A model generated the notes under the pieces. That model was given only the letters and a program-made list of their open reading frames with translations, was not told the DNA's origin and ran no database searches. 64,000 nt of DNA, from contig NZ_BAMO01000024.1 of NCBI RefSeq assembly GCF_000615945.1, positions 1 to 64,000 of the forward strand, in the 5' to 3' direction. Made by a program: the position numbers and the translations under genes. The stretch is from Caldalkalibacillus mannanilyticus JCM 10596. Its GTDB lineage: Bacteria; Bacillota; Bacilli; Caldalkalibacillales; JCM-10596. Shown piece after piece: positions 26,760-35,629 of this stretch. Each line of letters begins with the position of its first letter. Position 1 is the first letter of the stretch.

Positions 26760-27711
26760 TTGCCTCATCTAAGGATTTGTCTATTGCAATGGGAGAATAG
26801 ATGAACCAAGGATCTTCTTCTACGTAATAGACCTTATTATTTTTCACAGCATCAAGGTTTTTCCATAGAGAGCTATGCTCCAGCTGATAGAGCATTCCAC
26901 CCTCATCTCGTGCTTCTTGACCGTAGACTAACATGATTATTCGGTCCCCTGCAAATTCTGGTAGCATCTCCATTGAGATATTTTCAAAAACAAACTCCTT
27001 GAAATCGGGGTCATTATTCAAGCGTTCTTGTATAAATGGGGGAGGAGTTAATTGTAATGCTCGATAAAACATATGCCCAATGTTGCGACCACCGTATATT
27101 CTAAGGGTATCTTTTCCCCAGACCATGAAAATCGAAACCACTTCGTCTTCTCCGATTTTTCCTCGTATTTTTTCTCTTCCTTCACTGGCTTTAGCATCCT
27201 GAGTTGCGATCCATTCTTTTGCTTCTTTTTCTTTGTCAATGACACGTGCAATCTCAAATAATTGGGTAAAAACATCACCATGCATCCAAGGAACAACAAC
27301 AGTCGGGGCTACCTTACTTAGTTGTTCAACTTCTTCTTGATTAGCGGCAATGATTAAATCAGGTTCTAATTCTATGATTTTCTCCAGACTGAATGGATGA
27401 CCAAGATCAGCTACATTTTCTTGTAATGTCCCTAAATATTTGTTATCTAATACGTGAGAAGGGACACCCACTGGTTTAACCCCAAGAGCAAGCAATGCAT
27501 CTAAATATTGAGTAGTTACTATTCGTTTCGGTTCCACTGGAATCTCGATTTCTCTTCCAGTCACATCGATAAATGTCCTTGTAGCGAGAGCCTCCTTGAG
27601 ATGATCAGTATTTTCTACTTGCTTTGAATCCGTTTCCTCGTTTCCACAGCCTACGAGAAAAAAGAGTAGAGCTACAATCAACATGTTAAATAATAAGTGC
27701 TTTACCTTCAT
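26740..27711 (-). CDS. iron-siderophore ABC transporter substrate-binding lipoprotein
   Basis: A FecB/FhuD-type (cluster A-III) lipoprotein of 323 residues with lipobox LVGC (C22). The family elements EIPVEPKRIVTTQYLDALLALGVKPVG and ELEPDLIIAANQEEVEQL are present, and the central helix and C-terminal lobe are complete. A Fur-box-like site lies 20 bases upstream. It is transcribed in the same direction as the Btr-like regulator upstream of it. It likely captures a ferric siderophore for the FecCD permeases further along or elsewhere. Confidence 0.92.
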   Translation of the reverse strand: MKVKHLLFNMLIVALLFFLVGCGNEETDSKQVENTDHLKEALATRTFIDVTGREIEIPVEPKRIVTTQYLDALLALGVKPVGVPSHVLDNKYLGTLQENVADLGHPFSLEKIIELEPDLIIAANQEEVEQLSKVAPTVVVPWMHGDVFTQLFEIARVIDKEKEAKEWIATQDAKASEGREKIRGKIGEDEVVSIFMVWGKDTLRIYGGRNIGHMFYRALQLTPPPFIQERLNNDPDFKEFVFENISMEMLPEFAGDRIIMLVYGQEARDEGGMLYQLEHSSLWKNLDAVKNNKVYYVEEDPWFIYSPIAIDKSLDEAIKLFAQ

Positions 27712-27730
27712 AATAGTTGCCTCTCCTTAA

Positions 27731-27745
27731 TGAAAATGATTATCA
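27731..27745. promoter_or_regulatory. Fur box before the first siderophore-binding protein
   Basis: TGAAAATGATTATCA matches the 15-bp Fur/7-1-7 core (TGATAATNATTATCA) at 14 of 15 positions counting the free centre. It lies 20 bases upstream of the gene start on the minus strand. Confidence 0.8.
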
Positions 27746-27801
27746 ATGCTGGTTACATTATAATGGGCAAAGAATAGCTCGTCCATGGACAATTGTCTTT
27801 T

Positions 27802-29451
27802 CTATTTTGCACTATTATTATTTTTGCAAAGAAGATCTACTACCTTCTCAAGTAATATTTCATGAGAAAAGGAAGAATATTCTAACCAAAGGTCTTGATT
27901 TATAGGATGTACTTGTCTTTTCTTTACTGCCGGTATCTTACTCCAGTCTGGATTATTGGTTAGAGCATACAGCATCTTCTGCGATTGCTGATCAACAGCT
28001 GTCATGATAAATAAGTGATCCGCTTCACAAGCAGCTATTTGAGAAGAAGTGATCAATACCTGATTTTTTTCAGGAGGAATACGGTATACCGCATCAACAG
28101 GGGTTAATTTCAAGTCATTGTACAGGACATTGCCGATATTACGAGTTCCATATAAACGATAGTGTCCAGCGTAAATTCTCACAATCATAATCTTTTCATA
28201 GGAATGAACATTTCCTTTTATTTTTTGAGCTGTCTGAGCTACTTTCTCTTCATATTGGGCAAGCCACCTGTTGGCTTCTTTGGTTTTTCCAACAATATCG
28301 GCAATATGTAGAAGGTGCTGCCTCCAATCGTTACCCATCCAAGGAATGGTAACCGTTGGGGCTAGTTTATTTAATAACATTGCCTCTTCTTCATTCTCAT
28401 CTGCACAAATAATGACATCAGGCTTACTATTATTGAACAGTTGCATAGTAGCTTTAATAATAGAAGAAGTTCCTTGATAAGAATAGAAAGGCAAATATGT
28501 TCCATCTATTTGAAATTGATAGCCCCTTTTTTCGGTGTAGTTTATTGAAGCGTAGAGCTCTGACTCCAAAACGTGAAAATGACCATTAAAAGCACAAACA
28601 AAGTTCGCTATCTTGCTCCTGTTCTTATTAACATAAACTCTTGGTGCGATTCCTATAGTTTTTTTGAACACACGGCTAAAATAAAACTCATCCTTGTAGC
28701 CGACATTGTGGGCAACTTCTCTTAACGTATCGTGGGTCGTAATAAGGAGCTCTTTCGCTTTCTTGATTCTTACGTCATTCAAGTAGTCAATTGGACTTAA
28801 ACCCATTTCTTTTTTGAAGGCATGTGAGAAATAGCCTTGGCTTAAGTCAGCGATATAAGCTAATTTTTCTCGCGTAATTTCTTCGTGAAAATGGGAGTGG
28901 ATATACTCAATACTTAATTGAATTCGCCCTTTTGTATCTTTTTCTTCAGTGGAAAACAGCTTTTCTTTATGTAGGAAATAGAGAAGTTCATAAAAATACA
29001 TTTGCTGTTTGAGCTTCCTTAGTAGGTAATCTGATTCTTCTTGTTCGGATTGATAGAGTTGATCGATCAGTCTTTTTAGTTTAGATATAGGAGAAATGTG
29101 AAGCGCTCCTTTTAAAAATAAAGTTTTGTTCTTATGTTTCCTATGCTCCACATCGGTTTGTTTCAGTTCGTTTTGATTTATCAAGATAAATTCGGTTCTA
29201 TAAAGCTGAATGGGTTCTTTACTTGTTTTTTTGATCTCAATTAGCATGCCAGGATGTAATATGAAGCATTTGTTTTGTGCTAGAGAGTACATGATGCCAT
29301 CTATGGTTAGTTTTCCGTTACCTTGCCTGACGAAGAGAAGGATGTGAGATGAAACGATATGAGTTTCACAGTTATCTTCAATTGTTGAAAGTTCAATCGT
29401 CAGTAATTCGAACAGAGAATGATGGAAAGTCTGAATTGCACTATGATCCAT
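27802..29451 (-). CDS. Btr-like AraC regulator with siderophore-binding domain
   Basis: A 549-residue one-component regulator. An N-terminal cupin-like sensor region (about 1-150) is followed by an AraC double helix-turn-helix (about 170-280: AYIADLSQGYFSHAFKKEMG and VAHNVGYKDEFYFSRVFKK). A FecB-like periplasmic binding domain (about 290-545) is fused in the cytoplasm. This is the architecture of B. subtilis Btr (YbbB), which binds ferri-siderophore and activates uptake genes. The RBS AAGGAG precedes ATG 29451. A Fur-box-like site lies in the divergent region with the reductase gene. Confidence 0.92.
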   Translation of the reverse strand: MDHSAIQTFHHSLFELLTIELSTIEDNCETHIVSSHILLFVRQGNGKLTIDGIMYSLAQNKCFILHPGMLIEIKKTSKEPIQLYRTEFILINQNELKQTDVEHRKHKNKTLFLKGALHISPISKLKRLIDQLYQSEQEESDYLLRKLKQQMYFYELLYFLHKEKLFSTEEKDTKGRIQLSIEYIHSHFHEEITREKLAYIADLSQGYFSHAFKKEMGLSPIDYLNDVRIKKAKELLITTHDTLREVAHNVGYKDEFYFSRVFKKTIGIAPRVYVNKNRSKIANFVCAFNGHFHVLESELYASINYTEKRGYQFQIDGTYLPFYSYQGTSSIIKATMQLFNNSKPDVIICADENEEEAMLLNKLAPTVTIPWMGNDWRQHLLHIADIVGKTKEANRWLAQYEEKVAQTAQKIKGNVHSYEKIMIVRIYAGHYRLYGTRNIGNVLYNDLKLTPVDAVYRIPPEKNQVLITSSQIAACEADHLFIMTAVDQQSQKMLYALTNNPDWSKIPAVKKRQVHPINQDLWLEYSSFSHEILLEKVVDLLCKNNNSAK

Positions 29452-29557
29452 TGGAATTTACTCCTTCACTATGTAGAAATGATTCTTTCACAAATTTTAG
29501 GGTGATTATCTGTATGCTTACAACTTTGCATTATATAGATCTTATTGTATAATCAAT

Positions 29558-29572
29558 TGATAATAATAATCA
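29558..29572. promoter_or_regulatory. Fur box in the Btr-like/reductase divergent region
   Basis: TGATAATAATAATCA departs from the Fur core at only one position and is embedded in a longer A/T inverted repeat. It could serve both the reductase (start at 29611) and the divergent regulator (start at 29451). Confidence 0.8.
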
Positions 29573-29610
29573 ATATCATTTAAAGTGATAGTCATAAAGG
29601 AGTGGAAAAC

Positions 29611-30660
29611 GTGGAAAAAGAAGTGTTCGATGTAACGATTATTGGAGGAGGACCAGCTGGATTATTCTCCGCTTTTTACAGTGGTCTTAGGGAAATGAAG
29701 ACAAAAATCATTGAGTATCAGCCTATGCTGGGAGGAAAAGTGCATGTTTACCCGGAAAAAATGATTTGGGATGTTGGGGGACAGCCACCTATTCTAGGAG
29801 AGAAATTAATTGAACAGCTTGTGGAGCAAGGTCTAACGTTTCAACCAACCGTTTTCTTAAATGAAAAAGTAGAGTCCATTGCTAGAGATGAAACAGGGAT
29901 CTTTGCCCTCCATGCAGCTTCGGGAAACAAGCATTATACCAAGACTGTCATTATTGCGGTTGGAGGAGGGATATTAAACCCTCAAAAAATAGATGTAGAG
30001 GGAGCCGAAAGATTTGAGGTTACTAATTTGCATTATACTGTGAAATCTTTGATGCGCTTTAGAAACAAGACGGTAGTCATTTCCGGAGGAGGCAACTCCG
30101 CTATTGATTGGGCGAATGAATTAGAGCCGATTGCCAAGAAAGTATATGTTATTTATCGCAAAGAAGCCTTATCAGGACACGAAGCACAGATTACTCAACT
30201 GATGAACAGCTCTGCCACATGCATCTTTCATACATCCATTACGAAACTTATCGCAAGCGAGAATCAAGAAATGATCGAACGTGTGGAGTTAACCAATCAT
30301 CAATCAGGGGATATAACGGATTTATCCGTTGATGAAGTGATTATTAGTCATGGCTATGAACGTGATAAGGCTTTGCTAGAGAATAGTGAAGTAAAGATAG
30401 ATTTGATCGATGAATATTTTATTGCCGGTAATGCTGTGAGCGCCTCTTCAATAGAAGGAATCTATGCTGCTGGAGATATTCTTAAGCATGAAGGCAAAGT
30501 ACATTTAATAGCTGGAGCATTTCAAGATGCCGCTAATGCTGTCAATCAAGCGAAACTCTTTATTGAACCAGAAGCCAATAGAGATGGCATGGTTTCCTCA
30601 CATAACGAGATATTTAAGAACCGAAATCGTGAGTTGATTAAACAATTAATTAATCAATAA
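29611..30660 (+). CDS. ferredoxin/flavodoxin-NADP reductase, YumC/YcgT type
   Basis: A thioredoxin-reductase-like FNR of about 349 residues. The FAD motif GGGPAGLFSAFYSG is near the N-terminus and the NADPH motif GGGNSAIDWA is near residue 160. There is no CxxC, and the C-terminal FAD segment EGIYAAGDILKHEGKVHLIAGAFQDA is present. GTG 29611, with AAAGGAG 8 bases upstream, fits better than the GTG at 29602. Its Fur-boxed promoter inside a siderophore locus suggests it supplies electrons for reductive release of iron from ferri-siderophores, as proposed for YcgT-like paralogues. Confidence 0.9.
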   Translation: MEKEVFDVTIIGGGPAGLFSAFYSGLREMKTKIIEYQPMLGGKVHVYPEKMIWDVGGQPPILGEKLIEQLVEQGLTFQPTVFLNEKVESIARDETGIFALHAASGNKHYTKTVIIAVGGGILNPQKIDVEGAERFEVTNLHYTVKSLMRFRNKTVVISGGGNSAIDWANELEPIAKKVYVIYRKEALSGHEAQITQLMNSSATCIFHTSITKLIASENQEMIERVELTNHQSGDITDLSVDEVIISHGYERDKALLENSEVKIDLIDEYFIAGNAVSASSIEGIYAAGDILKHEGKVHLIAGAFQDAANAVNQAKLFIEPEANRDGMVSSHNEIFKNRNRELIKQLINQ

Positions 30661-30729
30661 GAGATAGAGTAGCTGAATCAGCAAAAATAAGAGTTAAGCT
30701 ATACATTTTAAAAATAGGAGAGATACATA

Positions 30730-31730
30730 ATGAAAAATAAAAAAAGCTATCTATTATGTTTAGTATTCTTCGTGGTCTTTATATTAAGTGCTTGCAGTAC
30801 AAGTACCGTTACTGACTTGAACAACTCCGATGCTATAGGAGAACAAAAGGAAGAGCAAGCGAGTGAAGGATCTGAAACAAGAGTCTATGAGAGTACACTA
30901 GGTAACATCGAACTTCCGCTACACCCAGAACGAGTTGTTGTAGCCGTTCAAGATTACGTGGGAGATATACTCGCTTTGGGTGTGACTCCTGTTGGAGCAG
31001 CAGGCTGGGTGTTCGAACTCCCTATTATGAAGAACAATTAAAAGGGGTTGAGAGTGTTGGAGATAAGACATCGTTTTCGGTTGAAAAAATCATGAGCCTC
31101 AATCCAGATATTATCATTACTTATTCTGAAGAACAGTATGATCAGCTAGTTCAAATTGCGCCGACGGTTGTTGTGCCTTATGGACAACAGGATTACCGAG
31201 AACGCCTAAGAGAATTTGCTAAAATATTGAATAGGGAAGCCGAAGCCGAGGCTTGGTTAGCCAAACTAGATCAAAAAATAGAAACAAAAAAAGAAGAGCT
31301 ATTTAAACATGTAGATCAGAGCGAAAAAGTGGTCATCCTTGAATTGGCACAGAAAGAAATCTATTTAATGGGGAAGTCCTATGGACGTGGCGGACAAATT
31401 ATCTATAATGATTTAGGTTTTCGTGCACCAGCTAAGGTAGAAGAGGTTGCATTTAAGGAGGGTTGGGCTTCTATAGCGCTAGAATCACTTCCAGAATTTC
31501 TTGGTGAAGCGGATCATATTTTTTTAGGAGTAAGAGACTCTGCTGTAGGTACTGAGGGTAGTCAGGAAAGAAAAGGTGAGGTAACATCCCTTAGCGTGTG
31601 GAAGGATCTACCTGCCGTGAAAGCTGGAAATGTTCATGAATATCAAGTCCAGACATTCTACTTTCAAGATCCGATTGCCATAGACAATCAGTTGGATTTT
31701 ATAGTTGAACAAATGATTTCAAATCGATAG
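30730..31730 (+). CDS. second iron-siderophore binding lipoprotein (one frameshift)
   Basis: A cluster A-III binding protein. The N-terminal part (30730-31041) has lipobox LSAC (C22) and the segment GNIELPLHPERVVVAVQDYVGDILALGVTPVG. The rest (to 31730) has SLNPDIIITYSEEQYDQL and a full C-terminal lobe. Adding one A at GAACTCCC near 31017 gives VFETPYYEEQLKGVES and a protein of about 333 residues, normal for the family. The break is probably a sequencing deletion. It is followed 27 bases on by an AraC regulator and has no obvious Fur box of its own, so it may be read through from the reductase. Confidence 0.85.
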
Positions 31731-31757
31731 CAAAATAGTAAGGGAAGGTGTTTATTG

Positions 31758-32723
31758 ATGAATACACCAAGCCTAGATTCCATTTATCAACGTTTTTTTT
31801 CTACTTTATTAATTGAACAAACTAGTAAACAATCGTATGTGTTGCCTGATTCGATCGGAAGAGGTGGTTTTAAACGAGTGACCTCTTTTTCAGGGCTTGA
31901 GATTGTCTTTTCCGATTTTTATTTTAAGCAGAAGCAGACCAAGAGATTTTCTACGCATGAAGAGATGGTAGAGCTACAATTTATCTTTGATGGGGAGCGT
32001 GAGGTTTGGGTATCTGGATCTACCTATGAGATGAAGAAGGGGATAAGCTCCTTTCTTTTTATGAAGGACTTTGAAGCCGTTTTTCAATTTTCTGCATTGG
32101 ATCGGACGCGTACCTTAGCTCTTGGGATTCCAGTTCCGCTCTTTCAGTACTATTTGGAACAAGAAACGGGGCAAAATCGAATTAGCTTTCAATCGTTTTT
32201 GAAAAGAGGTAGATTTAGAAAGCTTGATATAAAACTTGATGCAATGAGCGAACATTTAGTACAACGTATCATTGAAGAAATATCTGGTTCGGATCACTGT
32301 TCTTTAACGATTGAATCTAAAGCGCTAGAATTACTAAGTCGGTATATTCGTTTACTGATGTTCGATTCAGGTCATAATGACTCTACAAGAATTTTATCAA
32401 GAAATGACATAATGAAAGTGCATCAAGCGGCTGAACTCATGGTGGCACGAATGAGTAACCCACCGTCCTTATTAGAGTTGGCACACTTAGTTAGATTAAA
32501 TGATTATAAGTTAAAAAGAGGATTTAAGGAGCTATACGGCACAACGGTCTTTGGTTTTTTGCGGGAAAAGCGCTTTGAGTATGCCCTAGATTTATTGCGT
32601 AAAGAACAGGGGAATGTAACTCAAGTTGCCTCCGAGGTAGGCTATAATAATTTGAGTGCATTCTCAAAAGGGTTTCGTGAAAAATTTGGAGTATCTCCAT
32701 CATTAGTTAGGCGATATTATTGA
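31758..32723 (+). CDS. AraC-family regulator (siderophore locus, copy 2)
   Basis: A 321-residue regulator with an N-terminal effector domain (about 1-215) that I cannot classify and a C-terminal AraC domain (about 220-320: ELAHLVRLNDYKLKRGFKELYG and VASEVGYNNLSAFSKGFREKFG). The layout resembles PchR/YbtA-type regulators that respond to an intracellular ferri-siderophore. It sits between two binding-protein genes. ATG 31758 follows GGGAAGGTG. A terminator follows directly at the stop codon. Confidence 0.9.
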   Translation: MNTPSLDSIYQRFFSTLLIEQTSKQSYVLPDSIGRGGFKRVTSFSGLEIVFSDFYFKQKQTKRFSTHEEMVELQFIFDGEREVWVSGSTYEMKKGISSFLFMKDFEAVFQFSALDRTRTLALGIPVPLFQYYLEQETGQNRISFQSFLKRGRFRKLDIKLDAMSEHLVQRIIEEISGSDHCSLTIESKALELLSRYIRLLMFDSGHNDSTRILSRNDIMKVHQAAELMVARMSNPPSLLELAHLVRLNDYKLKRGFKELYGTTVFGFLREKRFEYALDLLRKEQGNVTQVASEVGYNNLSAFSKGFREKFGVSPSLVRRYY

Positions 32724-32753
32724 AAAAACAGAGGCTGACGCTTCTGTTTTTTT
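32723..32753 (+). terminator. intrinsic terminator after the second AraC gene
   Basis: AAAAAACAGA (32723-32732) pairs with TCTGTTTTTT (32743-32752), a 10-base loop, ending in a T run. It begins on the last base of the stop codon. Confidence 0.85.
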
Positions 32754-32878
32754 ACTATCTGGCAACATGAAAAGAATCCTTCTCAGCGTAAAAAAATCCG
32801 TCTTGAGGTAGTTGAGGCTGACATTCATTTGTATGATGGAGCAGTAACTATAAGGATGATTCGAGGAGGATGAATAGA

Positions 32879-33826
32879 TTGCAAAGAACAAATCGTACAA
32901 AAATCATGATCATATTGAGTTTGATGTGGGGATTAGTGGCATGCGCTCATTCAGCGGAAAGTGTGGAGCAAAAACAGAAACAAAAAGTTGTTCAAAATCC
33001 TAATGGAGAAGAGGTGAGAATTCCTACAAATCCGCAGCGTGTCGCTGATCTTTCAGGTTCGACAGAGGAACTTCTAATACTTGGTATTGAACCTGTTGCT
33101 TCTGGTAATGTTGATTTTGGTAATCAAACAGAGTTTTCTCCCACTATTCGAGATCGCTTGAGTGCAGAAACAGTGAATGTGGGGTGGTATGCACAGCCAA
33201 TTAATCTTGAAGCAGTGTTAATAGCTGAGCCTGACTTAATTATTGTGGGTACTTATCATGAAGACTTATATGAGCAATTGTCACAAATCGCACCAACGGT
33301 CATACAACCCTACGTATATTATGAACCAGCCCAACGTTTGGAATTTTTAGCGAACCTTTTTGATAAAAACAAAGAGCATGATGAATGGGTCGCTCAGTAT
33401 GAAAGAAAAGTGACAGATTGGAAAGAGAAACTCAAGCCCGTCATTGGGGATGAAACGTTTGTTATTGTGGAAACCTACCCAAAAAGTTTTGTTGTGTATT
33501 CCTCATCAGGAATGGCTGAGCTTATTTATGAGGATTTAGATTTAGAACGAACAGAGGGGATTCCAAGCCCTGAAACATGGGGGGGAATAGAGATCAATCT
33601 TGAATCTCTGTCTTTTCTGAATCCCGACCATATTATTTTAATGGAGAACAGTGAAAATAAAATAGATGAGAGCACAGTATGGAGCACGCTTACGGCAGTT
33701 CAGAAAGGGAATGTCTATAAAATAACAAGTGTTGAGAATTATAACTATTCTTTTACAGCGATGGGACGGATGATGCTGCTAGATCGAATCAGTACACTTA
33801 TTCTTGAGTCTGGGAAAGAAGGGTAG
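32879..33826 (+). CDS. third iron-siderophore binding lipoprotein
   Basis: An A-III binding protein of about 315 residues with lipobox LVAC. Family segments present are EVRIPTNPQRVADLSGSTEELLILGIEPVA and AEPDLIIVGTYHEDLYEQLSQIAPTV, plus a complete C-terminal lobe. I favour TTG 32879, which has GAGGAGG at normal spacing, because the ATG at 32870 touches the ribosome site. It is followed 6 bases later by the YbtP-like ABC gene and so may deliver substrate to that pair, which would be unusual. Confidence 0.87.
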   Translation: MQRTNRTKIMIILSLMWGLVACAHSAESVEQKQKQKVVQNPNGEEVRIPTNPQRVADLSGSTEELLILGIEPVASGNVDFGNQTEFSPTIRDRLSAETVNVGWYAQPINLEAVLIAEPDLIIVGTYHEDLYEQLSQIAPTVIQPYVYYEPAQRLEFLANLFDKNKEHDEWVAQYERKVTDWKEKLKPVIGDETFVIVETYPKSFVVYSSSGMAELIYEDLDLERTEGIPSPETWGGIEINLESLSFLNPDHIILMENSENKIDESTVWSTLTAVQKGNVYKITSVENYNYSFTAMGRMMLLDRISTLILESGKEG

Positions 33827-33832
33827 ACTCCT

Positions 33833-35629
33833 ATGAATCCCTCTAGAACCGGGTTGTTGCGCTTGATTCAGTTGGCAGGAGAAAAAAAGAAACTGCTATT
33901 ATGGGCAGCCATTTCTTCGATTGTTAGTTCATTGTTTCTGCTTGTTCCCTACCTATCCATCTATTTTATATTAGCAGAGCTTCTGCAACACGCAAAATCA
34001 CCTCTTGAGGCAGATGGAGCTAGTATGCTTCGTTGGTCCTTTATGGCTTTAGGAGGTTTCGTGAGCGGACTTATTGCTCTCTATATCAGCTTAATGTGTT
34101 CTCATGTTGCAGCGTTTCGTATCTTGTTTGATCTTCGTGTGAAACTAGCTGAACATATTAGTCATTTACCACTTGGTTTTCTAACAAAAACATCAACAGG
34201 AGCGGTAAAGAAAACAGTGGATCAAAATGTGGAGAAAATTGAGAATTTCGTAGCTCATCAATTTCCAGATTTAATTGGAGCTATGGTAACAGGACTAGTG
34301 ATGTTTATAGTCATGTTGTCGTTAAATGTATGGTTGGCTATCGCTAGTATTTTGCCCCTGATAATTGGACTTATCGCTCAATTTACGTTTATGAGCAAGC
34401 AGAAAACTAATGGATACATGAAAAGGTATCATGATGCGCTTGAGGCTATGAATGCATCAACCGTTCAGTATATACGTGGAATGCCAGCAATTAAAGCTTT
34501 TAATCAGACCGTGCATTCCTTCCGTCAATTTCAGCAAACGCTATTGGATTACCGTGAATATTGTCTTTATATAACTGCTCAATTTCAAACAAGGTTTATT
34601 CTCTTCAAGACAATGCTTGCATCAATCATTATCTTTAGCTTGCCAGTAGGTATCTATTTTCTGAGTATAGATTCAGGAAATCTATTATTTGCTCAGACAC
34701 TTCTATTTTTTCTTCTTATGGCTCCAGCTATGGCAACACCTATGACGAAACTGCTGAGCTTAAGCAGATCCTTAACTGATATTATTGAGGGAGTGAAGCG
34801 TATTGATGAAATATTATTAACGAAGCCGCTACCAGAGGCAAGGGCAAGAACACTCCCAAACTCTTATGAAATTACATTTGAGAATGTTACCTTTTCATAT
34901 GGAAGCGACAAACAGTCTGCTCTACAAGATGTCTCATTTCGAGCAGAAAAGGGTCAAATAACAGCGTTAGTGGGACCATCAGGATCAGGTAAGTCTACAA
35001 TAGCAACGCTCATTCCACGCTTCTATGATGTGAGTTCAGGAAGGATTCTAATTGGAGGAGTAGATATTCGTCATATACAGCAGGATGATTTAATGAACTT
35101 GGTTTCTTTTGTTTTTCAGGATACAGTTTTGTTTTATGATTCTATTTATGAGAATATTTGGATCGGCAATCCTAAGGCAACGAAGGAAGAGATAGTGATG
35201 GCAGCAAAGGCTGCTCAATGCCATACCTTCATTGAAAAGCTGCCTAATGGCTATGATACGCTCATTGGTGAGGGGGGAATTCATTTGTCTGGTGGGGAAG
35301 AGCAGCGTTTGGCAGTTGCGCGGGCGATTTTAAAGGATGCACCAATCCTTATTCTAGATGAAGCAACAGCCTATGCTGACCCTGAAAATGAGCATGCTAT
35401 GCACCAAGCACTTAGTGAGCTGATGAAAGGAAAGACAGTTCTTGTGATTGCACATCGAATGCCTTCCATTCGGACAGCTGATCTGATTGTCGTAATCAAT
35501 GAAGGCAAACTGTTGGAACAAGGTACGCATGAGATCTTAATGCACCAAGATGGCTTGTATCGTAAGTTGTGGGATCTGTATGTTGATACAAGTAGTTGGG
35601 CATTAAGCAAGAGGGGGGCACGAGTATGA
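33833..35629 (+). CDS. YbtP/IrtA-like ABC transporter (membrane plus ATPase)
   Basis: A 598-residue fused half-transporter. Six membrane helices occupy about 1-320. The ATPase domain follows, with Walker A GPSGSGKST, signature LSGGEEQR and Walker B LILDEATAYADPENE. The DEATAxADPENE wording is typical of YbtP/IrtA-type iron-siderophore transporters, which have exporter fold but act as importers. It overlaps the next gene by four bases (ATGA type) and follows a siderophore-binding protein. A drug-exporter role is the alternative. Confidence 0.88.
   Translation: MNPSRTGLLRLIQLAGEKKKLLLWAAISSIVSSLFLLVPYLSIYFILAELLQHAKSPLEADGASMLRWSFMALGGFVSGLIALYISLMCSHVAAFRILFDLRVKLAEHISHLPLGFLTKTSTGAVKKTVDQNVEKIENFVAHQFPDLIGAMVTGLVMFIVMLSLNVWLAIASILPLIIGLIAQFTFMSKQKTNGYMKRYHDALEAMNASTVQYIRGMPAIKAFNQTVHSFRQFQQTLLDYREYCLYITAQFQTRFILFKTMLASIIIFSLPVGIYFLSIDSGNLLFAQTLLFFLLMAPAMATPMTKLLSLSRSLTDIIEGVKRIDEILLTKPLPEARARTLPNSYEITFENVTFSYGSDKQSALQDVSFRAEKGQITALVGPSGSGKSTIATLIPRFYDVSSGRILIGGVDIRHIQQDDLMNLVSFVFQDTVLFYDSIYENIWIGNPKATKEEIVMAAKAAQCHTFIEKLPNGYDTLIGEGGIHLSGGEEQRLAVARAILKDAPILILDEATAYADPENEHAMHQALSELMKGKTVLVIAHRMPSIRTADLIVVINEGKLLEQGTHEILMHQDGLYRKLWDLYVDTSSWALSKRGARV

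Noticed and set aside
30730-31730. Two separate short binding proteins
   Set aside because: The pieces cover complementary parts of one A-III binding protein and rejoin with a single base.
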